Positions 1-10,827 of a DNA stretch of 64,000 nt are shown here, one piece after another; positions within the stretch are counted from its first letter, which is position 1; every line of letters begins with the position of its first letter. Source of the DNA: Chrysomallon squamiferum (Eukaryota; Mollusca; Gastropoda; Neomphalida; Peltospiridae). A program made the translations under genes and the position numbers. Below the pieces are notes generated by a model, which had not been told where the DNA came from, did not search any database, and saw nothing but the letters and a program-made list of their open reading frames with translations. Where the stretch lies: the NCBI GenBank assembly GCA_012295275.1, contig CM022677.1, positions 2,106,459 to 2,170,458 on the forward strand, read 5' to 3'.

Positions 1-730
1 CATCATTTTACAGGAAGATGTTATTAGAATCTATTTTCTTGAAGAGATAAAGTAGATGTTATTAATAATAAAAGTATTTATGTGCTGGCATGTCTTTACG
101 GACGAGTATGGTAAGGTGTTGTCTATTCTTGTTTGTATAGGGTGTAATGTGCAATTAAACTGTGTCAATAACATTTATGTCAATAAAATTTAAGGTTTTA
201 ATCTGTCCTCCGTGCAGATTCTTATTTTGTCTTGGTTCTCTTTATAACCTTACTCGTATCATTAATCAAAATTACTTAAACGTATGTTTTATGATTGTAT
301 AATGTATTATTATCAAGTCACCTGTATCATAATTAAATAACTAATGTAAACCTTAACTTGTATAGTGGATAGGTAGACTTACTGATTTATATAGTTTGCT
401 GTCATTTTAGCGTTTATATTCCTTGTTAGGGTGCCCATTAATGCACCTTGTTACCGTACACTGAGCCTTAATAAAACATCCAATGTGTTTAAAGGTGTGA
501 GAGTCTTTGTCTGCACAAGACAAAAGAAAACGCAGACAATGGTAGTTATGTTTTAATGTTTTGTATATGTAAGATAACGTATTTTAATAATTAAAAGATT
601 ATTTAGAAAGATCAAGTAACCAACTCGGCTGAATTAGTTTTGTATTATTTGTCAACGCTATTTGCTTTGATAACGTATCGTCGAATCGTACGATTTAACT
701 ATGTAACTTGAGGGTTAATTTGTGTAAACA

Positions 731-784
<54 letters not shown>

Positions 785-1301
785 AAACAATTATCCATAC
801 TGAATTCGTGTTTGTGTTATTGTTCTCTTGTGGATAGAGAATAGTCATTTAATAGTTAAGCTGTCTGAGATAATTAACACCTTGTCACGTGATGCTATTA
901 TAGCCTGCTGCCTTTTCAGGTACTAATACAACTCAGACTAGTCACATGACAAATGGCACTACCTAAAATCCTTTAAGTTAGCATCTCAGAAAACTTATCT
1001 GCCAACTCCTTGTAATGCCAAAATTAGCTGAGAGTTTCTGTCAATATTATAAAGAGGATGGACTGTAATTAAGATTAAAAAAGAACAAATCACAACATCA
1101 TGAACGTTTGTAATATTATGTAAAATGTTTCAATTTGACGAAAGTTGTATACATTTTGAGTTTCACAAATATCTAATTTCGAACTGTTGCATTATCTTTG
1201 AATTCAGCTTACGTTAACACGTCACACAGCAAACTGCCTAAATAACAAGTTGGTATTTGCTTCATTAATTAAACTTTTACCTGTCTGTGTATCAATTTCA
1301 G
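1..1301. other. AT-rich intron or intergenic sequence
   Basis: No coding exon is visible. The stretch is AT-rich and holds a perfect (TA)n run at about 733-778. Because an acceptor at 1300-1301 opens a partial gene, this is most likely an intron of that gene, whose earlier exons lie outside the window. Confidence 0.5.
733..778. repeat. (TA)n microsatellite
   Basis: A perfect dinucleotide TA run of about 45 bases. Confidence 0.95.
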
Positions 1302-1905
1302 GTGCTGATTTATACAGGTATTTGGAAGACGCGCCAGAGCGTGTTGTTGTCATCCTCAGCGCTGACCTCGCACACACGCCTCTCAGCACTGACCCATACG
1401 GCTACTCCAACGCATCAGAGCCATTCGACCATGTAAGTACAACCAGTCAGTCGTGCTTGAACCTTTCAAAAATACTTTAAAATTTCACCAGAACAACTGT
1501 ATCAAAGCAGATACGTTTTGTAATAGCACCTGAGCATATTTTTATATTTATGATTAGTAGGTGTTAAATAGACTTATTTATTTGTTTGAATTAATGAATG
1601 TAACTGACGTTTGGGAGGATTTCTAAAACTATTTATGTTTAATGTTATGGGTAGGAAAGAACATGCTGCAACTGTTTTGTCTTCAGTGTTGAAAGACTTG
1701 TGTGATTAGTACATAACTGATCAGTTTGTTTTTGTTTCATTAATACAGTTGTCACGATGGTTCTCCTTATTTGAATATTTCAGGCTGTTGGTGAGTGGGC
1801 AGCGACTCTGGACGGCATGTTGCTGTTGAACAGAGCGGCTGGACTAGCGGTCGCGCGCTGTCGTGTGGTTACACGGGTCTAGTCATGTTACATCGTCTGT
1901 TACTG
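1302..1905 (+). CDS. LigB-like extradiol dioxygenase, last two exons (partial, frameshifted)
   Basis: Exon 1302-1432 sits between a TTTCAG acceptor and a GTAAGT donor. It reads GADLYRYLEDAPERVVVIL, then SADLAHTPL, PYGYS and SEPFDH. This is the pattern of the class III extradiol ring-cleavage dioxygenase subunit B (LigB) fold, in which the S-D-L-x-H motif lies near the metal and active site. Exon 1784-1882 joins in phase 0 and continues AVGEWAATLDGMLLLNRAAGL. It then leaves the family frame: the matching C-terminal motif ALSCGYTGLVMLH is in another frame at about 1843-1888, so one base appears lost (or two gained) inside a GCGCGC stretch. The result stops early at TAG 1880-1882. Family members open aromatic rings of catechol-type substrates using non-haem iron; the substrate here is unknown. 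Whether the shift is an assembly error or real decay cannot be told. Upstream exons are outside the window. Confidence 0.6.
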
Positions 1906-2110
1906 TATCTTTGTGACGTAGAAAATCTTTTATAAATGGTGCTAAAATGAATTATATGTCGCAGGATTTATTGTTAATATATCTTCACTGTATCTTTGAC
2001 ACGTAGAAAAACTTGTATAAATGGTGCTAGAATGAATTCTACGTCGCGGGATTTCTTGTTAATATATCTGACACTCTATCTTTGACACGTAGAATAAATT
2101 GTGTACTAAT
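1903..2110. repeat. Tandem repeat, period about 85 bp
   Basis: About two and a half diverged units begin near 1903, 1988 and 2074. Each starts CTRTATCTTTG followed by ACGTAGAA, with a shared TAAATGGTGCTA segment. It lies just after the dioxygenase terminal exon. Confidence 0.75.
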
Positions 2111-2189
2111 TAGGATCTATCTACGTCTCGGTACTCATTAAATTCCCTTTTACCTGGTTGACATTGTGTGCAGTCAAAAGGTAACAACG

Positions 2190-2990
2190 AACTACTTCTG
2201 TACCACAGTGCATTTGTTAGCAGTAACAGTTCGCAGCTGAAATACAAAAGTTCTCGATGTGGTCGGATGACTCTTTTGGGCGATTTGATTGATTTCATGG
2301 CGCCATCCTTCCAAGTGGTTATTTGTTCGGAGACTGTCATTGCCAAAGTTTTGCTACATTTCTGGAGTTCATGTTCCTTTCATCCAAGTGTCAGTGACGT
2401 AGTCCATCAGCACTGTTACCTTTCCATTCTGGGGACTGTCGGCAACTGTGTCAAAACATCCTCAACTTTGTTCAGCGGGATCATCGGAAGGGCTGAAGCA
2501 CGACTTGCCACCTTTTCTACATCACTGTTTTCAATATATTCTCAAGCCAATCCTATTTTTTCGAACGACGCCAACTACTCTGAGTGTACTGGGAACTAAA
2601 AACGACTGAGTCGTGTGGTGAGGAATACAGCGCGTGCAGCGTTGTGAGCAGATCTCTCAGTGTACATCTGACGTCCTAGGAGCGGAATGAAATCCTACTC
2701 GTGGCAGTTTTCTTGGATGTACTGGAATGGACGGCCGCGTGATTGTTGCTGCATCTGTTTTGCCGTCTGCAGCATGTTGTCCACAGACACGACGTAGGTT
2801 CTGCACTGCGAGTTAACAACACATTTCCAGTCTGTTCTCTACCCATTCTTTTTACTTACGCGAAATGTATGCTCGTTATAATACAGATCCCTGCTGCCTC
2901 GTATTGTGTCAATATAAATCACTCGAACCTGTTCAGCTGCCAAGAGTTTCCCATTTCGATGCAAAACTTTATACAGGAAAAAACTACAAT
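2190..2990 (-). pseudogene. FLYWCH/MULE-type transposase relic
   Basis: Read on the minus strand. Near 2950-2700 there is a FLYWCH-like zinc-binding region (IDTIRGSRDLYYNEHTF, then TDWKCVVNSQCRTYVV) with the Cys pair and aromatic residues expected at the start of these proteins. Near 2520-2440 comes a LPMIPLNKVEDVLTQL-like segment. Near 2430-2370 is VLMDYVTDTWM. At 2325-2192 is TNNHLEGWRHEINQIA, the hallmark T-N-N-x-x-E-G-W-H region of FLYWCH-associated Mutator-like transposases. The pieces lie in three frames with stops between them, and most of the catalytic DDE core is missing. The order of motifs matches the family, so this is one decayed element and not chance. Terminal repeats were not found. 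A second scrap of the same family lies near 9.4 kb. Confidence 0.65.
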
Positions 2991-3145
2991 GCGCAACAGC
3001 CTGCTCAGTGAAACACGTATAAAAATACAACCCAGTACAATAATATTTTTAAAATAGTACAGACCATTAAGGGCGAAATAAATAAAAATAAAATTATTAA
3101 AAAAATGATGAAAAAGAAGAAATAACAATAAAAGATAACAAAACA

Positions 3146-3196
<51 letters not shown>

Positions 3197-3215
3197 GTGC
3201 GCGCGCACGCACAAA
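3146..3215. repeat. (CA)n microsatellite
   Basis: A long CA run grading into CG/CA-rich sequence. The long valine/cysteine reading frames over it are repeat artefacts. Confidence 0.95.
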
Positions 3216-3429
3216 CACACACACGCAGACAGAGAAGCGTATTTTCAACTGCTATCCCGAACAGTTATTTCGTTGGTAAAGAAAACTCAACTCGCTCTGC
3301 CTGAACAAATGGAAATGGAAAAATTTAACTTGCTAATCAGAGCGAGCTGTTGTGAGGCACGGCTACGACAGATACACTTTCTGACAGGTCATTCGTACTT
3401 ACTGCTTTCTACATAGATTTGTTCTTGTT

Positions 3430-4178
3430 TCAAAAATATCGCAGGATGATTTAAGGGTTGTGTTATATCAAGTTATTGGAATTACCAATTATATAAAAAG
3501 TAGGCCACTGAATTCACGATTATTTGAATTATAAACTGTGCAAAGAGATGGACTCTCAGCATGTTCAGTTATTAATGAGGTTCGCTGGCTGTCGACAGGC
3601 AAAGTACTAAATCGTGTTCACAAACTGCACGAGGAATTACTACCATTTTTTATCCAGGAAACGCAGCAGAAATTCTGTGAATACCTAAGATGCGAATTTT
3701 GAATGTCTAAAATGGAATACCTAACAAATATTTAGTGCACTAAATAAAACAAACAGTAGTATGCAAGGTAAAAATGAAAATATTCTCACTTCAACAGACA
3801 AGTTAGTTGCCCTCAAAAAGAAAATTGTGATTTGGAAAAAAAAGCAGTCAGTGGCAATCTTGATATGTTCCCTTTATTGCGTTCTACCTGCATTACAGAA
3901 AGGTTCCCTATTGAGCTTACTCTCTGACAGTCCTGGACGAAAGCATCAACAATTACTTTCCATCATTAAAGACAGAAAAGTATGACTGGATTAGAGATCT
4001 TTTCATAAATCATTCTTCCAACATTGAACTTGAGTTACAGTTGTATGCTCTCTATGACATGCCATGATTTTATTTTGCAAAATTCAAATATTTTTCATAT
4101 ATATTTAGCCAGGTGTGCCGCTTTTTTTTCATGTGTTCCAAGGTGTGCCGTTGGCAAAAACAGGTTGAGAACCACTGC
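3430..4178 (+). pseudogene. 5'-truncated hAT (ZBED-type) transposase relic
   Basis: The plus strand resembles the 3' half of the hAT element on the minus strand at 10.8-13.8 kb. Shared segments include the region around INYIKSRP, the VRWLSTGKVLNRVHKLHEEL stretch, KFCEYLRCEF and the nearly identical ILTSTDKLVALKKKIVIWK at about 3780-3838. Stops and frameshifts break it (for example in LFEL-stop and EF-stop). The 3' end carries the hAT terminal sequence GGTTGAGAACCACTG at 4163-4177, preceded by two copies of AGGTGTGCCG. The 5' half, including the BED zinc finger and left terminal repeat, is absent. It is dead as a protein source. Confidence 0.8.
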
Positions 4179-4292
4179 TCTAGGTGATAATTAATTCCGC
4201 AGTTCCCAGGCTTCAGATCCAAAAGACACAGCAAGGGACATTTACAAGTGGAAGATTCTTCTATCACACTGAAACACAAATGTGTTCAAAGT

Positions 4293-4568
4293 TTTTAGAA
4301 GAGATGTTTATTGCATTCGTAACAGTTCATTCAAATTTATCTTAAAACTGCATTAATAATGAATAACGAGGCAACAACAGAAATAGAAAAAAATATTATT
4401 TATTTTTAAAAATATTAACATTTGTAATTATAACATCTGAATAACAAGTGTATATTTAAAATCTGGTAGTAAAACTCAGCTGCCTGAAATAAATATAATC
4501 TTTCAATTAACAAGAAAAATGACTAAAACAGATAGTCATAGAATTTTATGTTGTTGTTTTTTTGATAG

Positions 4569-4658
<90 letters not shown>

Positions 4659-5370
4659 AATATAAGAAAATATATGAAACAGAAATATAAAATGTGATTA
4701 GACTATATTTTTACAATAATAATATCAGCTCAAAATTTGTATTGTTAGAACATTTAATAAGACAACAAAAAATATACAGTATCTCTTTAGAAAATAATAT
4801 TTAATTTGTACTATTTTTATATAAATAAATAATTAAATAAATACATCTACATTGTTTAACCAGTCAGATGGTTAAACTAATGATTCAGGGCACCTGACAT
4901 CGTGTTCAAAATATTAAAATTTGAATCTTTTTTTGAATTAGGTCAATAAAATTGATTATTTGCAATAAAAAGAAAAGAAGAGAAAAGAAATCGCTCATAA
5001 CTGGTCCTGCTGAGGCAAACTTTTTTGTGCAACAACATTTGAATCGGGTCCGACGTTTTATTTTATTTTTTTATTTTTTTGTCAATTTTCGCTCGAGTTT
5101 TGTGACGTCAGTTAAGCGCTGTGAAGACTGGCGTTCCTACACAAAGTAGCTGAAAGTTTCGTAAACAAACTGAAGGGAACTCGCGTTCTTAAAATCATTT
5201 AAAGTCACTTCATCTGCTGAAACTGATAATTTAAAAAGTAAGAGTTTCTTCACCATGTATGTGATACAGGATCCTTGTCTTCCTCTTCCTGGAGTATCTG
5301 CTACTTTCATAAAGGTTTTGAGAAACTATCGCAAAAAGAGCGTCCGAAAATTTTGAGCTACAGTATATAT
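4293..5370 (+). repeat. Dispersed duplicate block A1 with CRE-like site (possible promoter/5'UTR)
   Basis: Two parts match elsewhere. 4296-4430 matches 31660-31795 (AGATGTTTATTG, CGTAACAGTTCATTCA and more). 4690-5370 matches 14707-15290, including GGGCACCTGACATCGT, TCGAGTTTTGTGACGTCA, GCGCTGTGA, AAAGTCACTTCATCTGCTG and AAAAAGAGCGTCC. The shared part contains TGACGTCA (a CRE/ATF palindrome). About 135 bases later a splice-donor-like GTAAGA stands where the second copy has GTAACA. This suggests a conserved promoter plus untranslated first exon. The next exon-like sequence downstream begins at 7398. That it is a promoter is inference; a transposon-derived repeat is the alternative. Confidence 0.5.
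4572..4651. repeat. (GA)n microsatellite
   Basis: About 80 bases of uninterrupted GA inside block A1. It is absent from the other copies of the block, so it expanded after duplication. Confidence 0.95.
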
Positions 5371-5839
5371 CAGTAGACTGTCTAATCATCTATGTGATCT
5401 CTCTGCCTACAGTAGTCATATAATTTGTTTATAATGATGTGTATATTAAACACTAAACTTTTGGTTTTGTTAATAAACTATATTTATATTTAAATATTTT
5501 AAATTATACAGAAAATAATATATAAAAATGTTCCATACTATTTTTTTTTATAATCTTTGTTTTTTTATATACATTTAACTCTCTCTCTCATAACATTTAC
5601 CTATAGCTAAAAAATATAAATACATCAGAATAATTAATTATGCAAGTTCAACTGTATACAAACCTCTGAATTACTAATTATTCTGTTTCATTCTGATCAT
5701 TCTGTTTAGTGCCTTTAATCAAACATTATTTCATTTACCTAGTATTTCCTACAGGACTTTATTTAATTCATAACCGTGGAGTCACTATTTCCATGACAGA
5801 AAAAAACAGAAGCTTGCTCTGTTTTATTTCTCTTGTTTT

Positions 5840-5881
<42 letters not shown>

Positions 5882-7397
5882 TTTTTTTTTTTTTTTTTTA
5901 TAATTGCCTTTTATTTACCTATTTACTTTTTAATTATTATTATTATTTTTGTTTTTGTAACAAGAGTATTTTTTATTTGTTTTTTTTTGAATATATTATC
6001 TTATATTTTATGTTCACTAGCTTTGTCTATATATTTTGCTTGAGAAATATTTATTAGTTCAGCAGGGTTTTTTTTTTACATAATAAATATTTTGTATAAT
6101 TCTCTGTCAAGATTATATATATTTATATACGTAACAGTGATTTAGAAAAATTCAATATAATCCTCCATAATGTATAATAATAGTTGTATAATCGTGTAAA
6201 TATAATTATAAATATTTGAAAGAGATTATAATTTTAGTTTAGAATATAGTTTATTTTTCTGTATGGCTATCAAATGTATGTTTGTACAAGAAAAATAATT
6301 ATTCTTAATATGCTTTTTCTTTCAGTTGTTGGTGTGTGAGTTCATGTGTGTGTGTGTGTTTGTGTTTGTTTGCAGGAGCTGATGTGAGGTGATACAATTT
6401 TGGATATTATAAACAGAAATTTGTTTAAATACTAAAAAGAAGAAATGAAACTTTTGTACACAAAATAGTTTTTTCTTTTAGTATATATATATTTTTTATA
6501 CAGTTTTTATTGCTAGTCCATGATGTGTACAGTTTACCATTGTTCTGTTTTTTTATATATGTAGCATGTATATAAAATATAAATTTATATTTATAGACAG
6601 AAAATATGCCAGAGGTTTATAAACTTTTATTTTATTTTGTTTAGTTATATGATAATGTTGACACATATATATATTTTTTCTTAAAATAAGCCTCATTTTT
6701 GATATTTTTATTTTATAAAGAAATAAAAGTAACTTCTTCATAGATTATTTTTTACTCAGAAAATAATACAAAGAGAAAAATAATTAAACTTTCACTTACA
6801 GAAAAGAGATCCTGTTTATAATTTCATCTGCAAACCATCCAGAAATAATTGTTTATTTCCTTTCTTACTTTAGTTTTTCTTTCAGGTACATTTTGATTCA
6901 CTTCGTAATTAACAGTGAATTCAGACATGTAAAATTTTAAATTGTTATAAAGAAAAAACAAAGTCAGTAGTAGATATTGGCAAATTGTGGAATTAAGGAG
7001 AAGAAAAAAATGTACTTTTGATAGCTTGTTTTCCTTCTTAAGTAAATATTGTTAAAATTGATAAAAATTAAGCATTAGGTACAAATGGGGAATAATTTGA
7101 GAGAAAATGAAGGTGTGTGTGTGTGTGTCTGTACATGTACGAGTTATTCTGTGTTTGCATATTGTGTATATGTATCATGCGTGAAGATAAGTTATTGCTG
7201 GTGTGTGTATGTCTGTCTATGTGAATGAGTATACGTGACAAGTTTAAAACATGACTGTGTATGTCTTTATGTTTGCATATTAGCACATGCATGTGGGATT
7301 GTGTATTTTATGACTGTATGAAAGTGGGGGATGTGTATGTTTTTGTTCATGTGCCCGTGTATAAAGATTTATGTATATAATCTGTTTATGTTTGTAG
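5371..7397. other. AT-rich sequence with simple repeats, no gene seen
   Basis: AT-rich throughout, with (TTG)n then poly-T at about 5838-5899, and TG-rich stretches at 6340-6375 and 7112-7330. No conserved coding segment was found on either strand. If the block at 4.7-5.4 kb is a promoter and first exon, this is the intron leading to the exon at 7398. Confidence 0.5.
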
Positions 7398-8632
7398 CCA
7401 GTATACCAGTATACCTCGACAGCGTGAAACAGTACAAACTAATAGCTACTCTACCAGTGCATAAAGCTTTTGTAAACAGAAGAGAACCAAATAATTTTGA
7501 TTGTGTTGCTTTGTCTCCTCTCTACTTTAGTTTTACCCACCTCTGTTTGAACAAAACAAAACAAATAATCATTTATTTTCAAATTCTGCAACTTTGAAAG
7601 TTTATCCAGGACCTGATGCATCGAAAATCACCGTAACTGAAATTTCATTCATGTTAAAGGGAAGATCAGAAGGTTACACAGATGCTGATATTGGGTCAGT
7701 CTTCAGTCTAAAAATCAAACCAGTGACCTCATTTGTAAAATTACAGGTTTCATACAGAGACAGAAACAAAAATTTAACTGCGCTCAAAGAAACTGGTTTA
7801 CAACCCGGGAAAACTGACGTCGATTGGCAAATCCCAAACCTTTCTTGGATCGAACACAACTGAAATCTGATCAAAATTTCATTATCCGCACAGGATGTAT
7901 TTTCCATTTGTATGGAAGAAATAAAATTGGTAAGAAAACCTATAAAACCTGAAAAATATTTTCCTATATACACCAGTAACGAGTTCACTGTTATAGGTGT
8001 TGATGTAGACTTTTGGTGGAGACATCCGGAAACCATGAAAGTATATGTAAAAAATACTGACAAGCTTTATAGAAAAGTAGACTATTTTAAAATAATTCTT
8101 CCAGTTCCTTGGTCAGAGGGTTACAGTGAGACACTTGTTATTTATCAAGATGGAAACGTACGCCTGCTGCCTCTCCCTCCTGCAGGATTAGACTGGATTC
8201 CGTTTGGAACATCAGTTGTGGTTGGAACATGTGATGTTGACCTGATCAGACCTGCTGCTCCCATTGATCAAGTGGATATCGACGTCGATAAACGAGAGCT
8301 GAAGATTCTTTACAGAAATGGAGAAAAAGCAAAGCTGACGTTGATTTCGAAAGTGGACAGAACGGAACTCGTTGTTTCTGATCTCATATTTAAACAGTCC
8401 AGTAAGGGATTTCCATTTGCCACATTCCGATCAATGTACGTCGACGAGGGCAACACAGACAGCGACAGCATCATGGTGGACAGCTCCAGCGTGTTCGGCG
8501 TCATGGAGAACCTGAATGGTGTACATGGAAAAACGTTTACACTTTTCAGAAGATGCGAATCCAAACATCTGACTCTCAGTCCGGATATCCATCTGGAAGT
8601 ATTGCGCACGCGCTACTCAGTATTGTTGTCAG
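7398..8632 (+). pseudogene. Large exon of an unrecognised, probably extracellular protein (one frameshift, one stop)
   Basis: An acceptor (TTTATGTTTGTAG) at 7397 opens a reading frame in phase 1: SIPVYLDSVKQYKLIATLPV and onward. The frame shifts by one base in an AAAAC-repeat at about 7548-7566. It then runs from VYPGPDASKITVTEI to IEHN, is cut by a TGA at 7861-7863, and resumes in the same frame to a CAG/GTAATC donor at 8632/8633. Later segments include FWWRHPETMKVYVKN, PPAGLDWIPFGTSVVVGTC, FATFRSMYVDEGNTDS and HLTLSPDIHLEVL. In total about 410 codons look coding, with alternating beta-type hydrophobics and few cysteines. I do not recognise the family. The phase-1 acceptor equals the exit phase of the thrombospondin exon at 15.86-16.05 kb, which suggests both belong to one multi-domain gene family. 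Two lesions make it a pseudogene or an assembly-error victim. Confidence 0.6.
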
Positions 8633-8689
8633 GTAATCAGTCAGTTTTAAATAACATGACAGTTCACATGTAAAACCTGTTAGCGCTTA

Positions 8690-9392
8690 TGTTTATAATT
8701 ATATTAAGTTTCAGATTTCCAGTTCACAATCTTATGTGTGAAACAATTTCTTTTCTGAAATAAAACAAGTTTATTTTTGCATTCAGCTGTCCTAGATTAA
8801 GCTTACATTTAGCATTAATTTGTACTAGATATAAGATTTTAGAAAAAGAGATTGCGTTGGGCATAACAAAAAATAGAAATGATAATAATAATGTTTCCTT
8901 ATTGAGTAATGTTTTACTTTCTCAGTGGTAACAAGTCTCCTAGCACATTCATGATTTGTTCACCGTTGCAAACAAGCTTCAAACATTGATGTTTTGGGAT
9001 ATTTATTCAGAATATCTAAACAAATGAAAACAATTATTAAAATTTGAAAGTTTCCCCAAAACAAAGATTCTTGTCTTTATAACACTGTTTAATAACACTA
9101 ATTACCATAGTCAAGTCATTGATCATTATCAGAATTGCTAAAGCAAGTTCATTTACACTCATAAACAGCTTTTTTTATGGTATCAGGTCAACTGCCCCCT
9201 GGACACTGCCCATAAGGACAACTGCCCCCATTTTTCTTCAAATATACCTTTCAAAGTTATTTTTAAGCAACATTCCAATAAATTAGTCAAAGCTACCTAG
9301 AGTCAGCTAATTACTAATTAAACTTGATCAGAGGCATTTGAATTACTTTGATCTGCTAAAACGTCTGCTGAAACATATTATTGTTGCAATAC
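8690..9392. other. Non-coding AT-rich sequence
   Basis: No gene seen. Near 9185-9232 there is a short imperfect repeat of CAACTGCCCCC, the kind of sequence found near transposon ends, but no partner was identified. Confidence 0.5.
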
Positions 9393-9537
9393 TGATGAAG
9401 ATTTTGCTTTACTGATCCGTCAGCTGGAATTGCATTCGTTCCAGTGCATGAAGTGACGGCAGCTTTTGAAGCACTATCAGAAGATGATGACCATAACCAT
9501 TACAAATACTTGAGGACAACTTCATCGGTTTAAAGTA
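9393..9537 (+). pseudogene. Small FLYWCH-MULE transposase scrap
   Basis: Reading DEDFALLIRQL, then after a one-base shift GIAFVPVHEVTAAFEALSED, this matches the segment just before the TNNHxEGW region of FLYWCH-type Mutator-like transposases. It resembles the homologous piece of the relic at 2.2-3.0 kb. It ends shortly before the probable LTR and has no intact ORF. Confidence 0.5.
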
Positions 9538-9601
9538 AGTGCTACCAAGATAGCTTAAGATGACTGCCTCCTATTGGGAGCTTTCGTTAGCAGTGGCAAC
9601 T

Positions 9602-10200
9602 GTATGGTCGGTCATGTGACATTACCACATATGACAATTGCAGCCTGTTATTTAAGGGAGGACATAGCAAAGATTGCACTTAGGTCTTGGACACTGCAGG
9701 ACCTTAAACACTTCTAGAGAAGGTGGCGACGCTGGTGTTGTTTGTTTTGTGTTCTTTTGGGGGTTTTTCGTACTGGCTTCATATTTTTTGTTCTCCAACT
9801 CTAGAATTTTTATTATGATTTGTTTTATGACTCTGTTTCTCCTCCTTGGAGATGCACAGTTACCATATTGTAAATGTTAACATTGCTGTAGCAGAAATTA
9901 CCTAATATTAAAGCCCTTTGTTTAGACAGTCATATATATTACGAATATATATTATACGTACAGCTGGTTAAGAGATCCGCTTGCTTCCCCTCACCGCCCA
10001 GTTACATTCTCGTGGCAGAAGTGGGATTTTAAGTCAATTAGGACTGAACCCGGACATTTAGAAATTAAGTGAAAGACGGCCAATGGGCTCACGTGACCAG
10101 GCATAGACAAGATTTGATGTTGACGATTATGCGAGACTACATGGTTGACGTCACGAGATTCCCAACTGAAGGGGCTTACCAAATTGATCCAAGAACATTT
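9602..10200 (+). mobile_element. Probable Gypsy-type LTR with leader (truncated)
   Basis: A segment from TGTATGGTCGG (9602) to CCCAGTTACA (about 10006) begins TG and ends CA like an LTR. It carries a TATTTAAG box (9649) and AATATTAAAGCC near 9905. Directly after it comes TCGTGGCAGAAGTGGGAT, the kind of primer-binding-site leader seen after Gypsy LTRs in marine invertebrates. About 180 bases of leader or gag start follow and then similarity is lost; no pol was found. The left boundary is a guess. Confidence 0.4.
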
Positions 10201-10492
10201 ACATTTTTTTTTTTCACATGAATATTGGATTAATAATAATTAAAAAAAAAAAATAATAACATGTTTATGTAACTAAGATATACAGTATACAGTATATTAA
10301 GTTCAGTGTATGTTATAACCATTGGTAAACATTTCTTCAGGTCTACCTGTAGTTGGGATTGTGTAAAATATTATTTTATATTCCAGTGAATAATAGTTTA
10401 TAAGTTAATATGGAGCTTTTGGAGAAATAAATAACTAAAAACATGTTCATTTCAGACAATTGCAGTACTTTCCGATTCTATGAATGAGTTTG

Positions 10493-10827
10493 GAAAAATC
10501 ACGTTCTTTATAAATAATATGTCATAAGCCGTGAATTGTAACTGGAAGTGGGAGGAATTTTCTCCGAGAACTAAAAATGTTGTCGATTAGCGTTATCTCC
10601 CTTTCGTGATATGTGTTCACAAACATAGATTAGAGTTATCTCCCTTTAGTGATATGTGTTCACAAACATATGTTAGAGTTATGTCCCTTACGTGAGATGT
10701 ACTCACTAAGCTTACATAAGCTAATTATCCCTACGGGATAAATGGAACCTCCAAAAACGCCGTACCGCCGAGATTCGATCCACGATACTGGAAAAATCAC
10801 GTTCTTTATATATAATATGACATAACC
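10493..10827. repeat. Direct duplication with internal 43-bp tandem repeat
   Basis: GGAAAAATCACGTTCTTTAT occurs at about 10493 and again at about 10791, each followed by ATAATATG(T/A)CATAA. Between them GTTATCTCCCTTT and CACAAACATA recur with a 43-bp period starting at 10592, 10635 and 10678. The second copy abuts the left terminus of the hAT element. Confidence 0.7.

Noticed and set aside
1302-1882. Bacterial contamination as the source of the dioxygenase
   Set aside because: The coding sequence is split by a proper GT-AG intron and embedded in AT-rich animal sequence.
5709-6057. Cys/Val/Leu homopolymer reading frames
   Set aside because: They come from (TTG)n and poly-T tracts.
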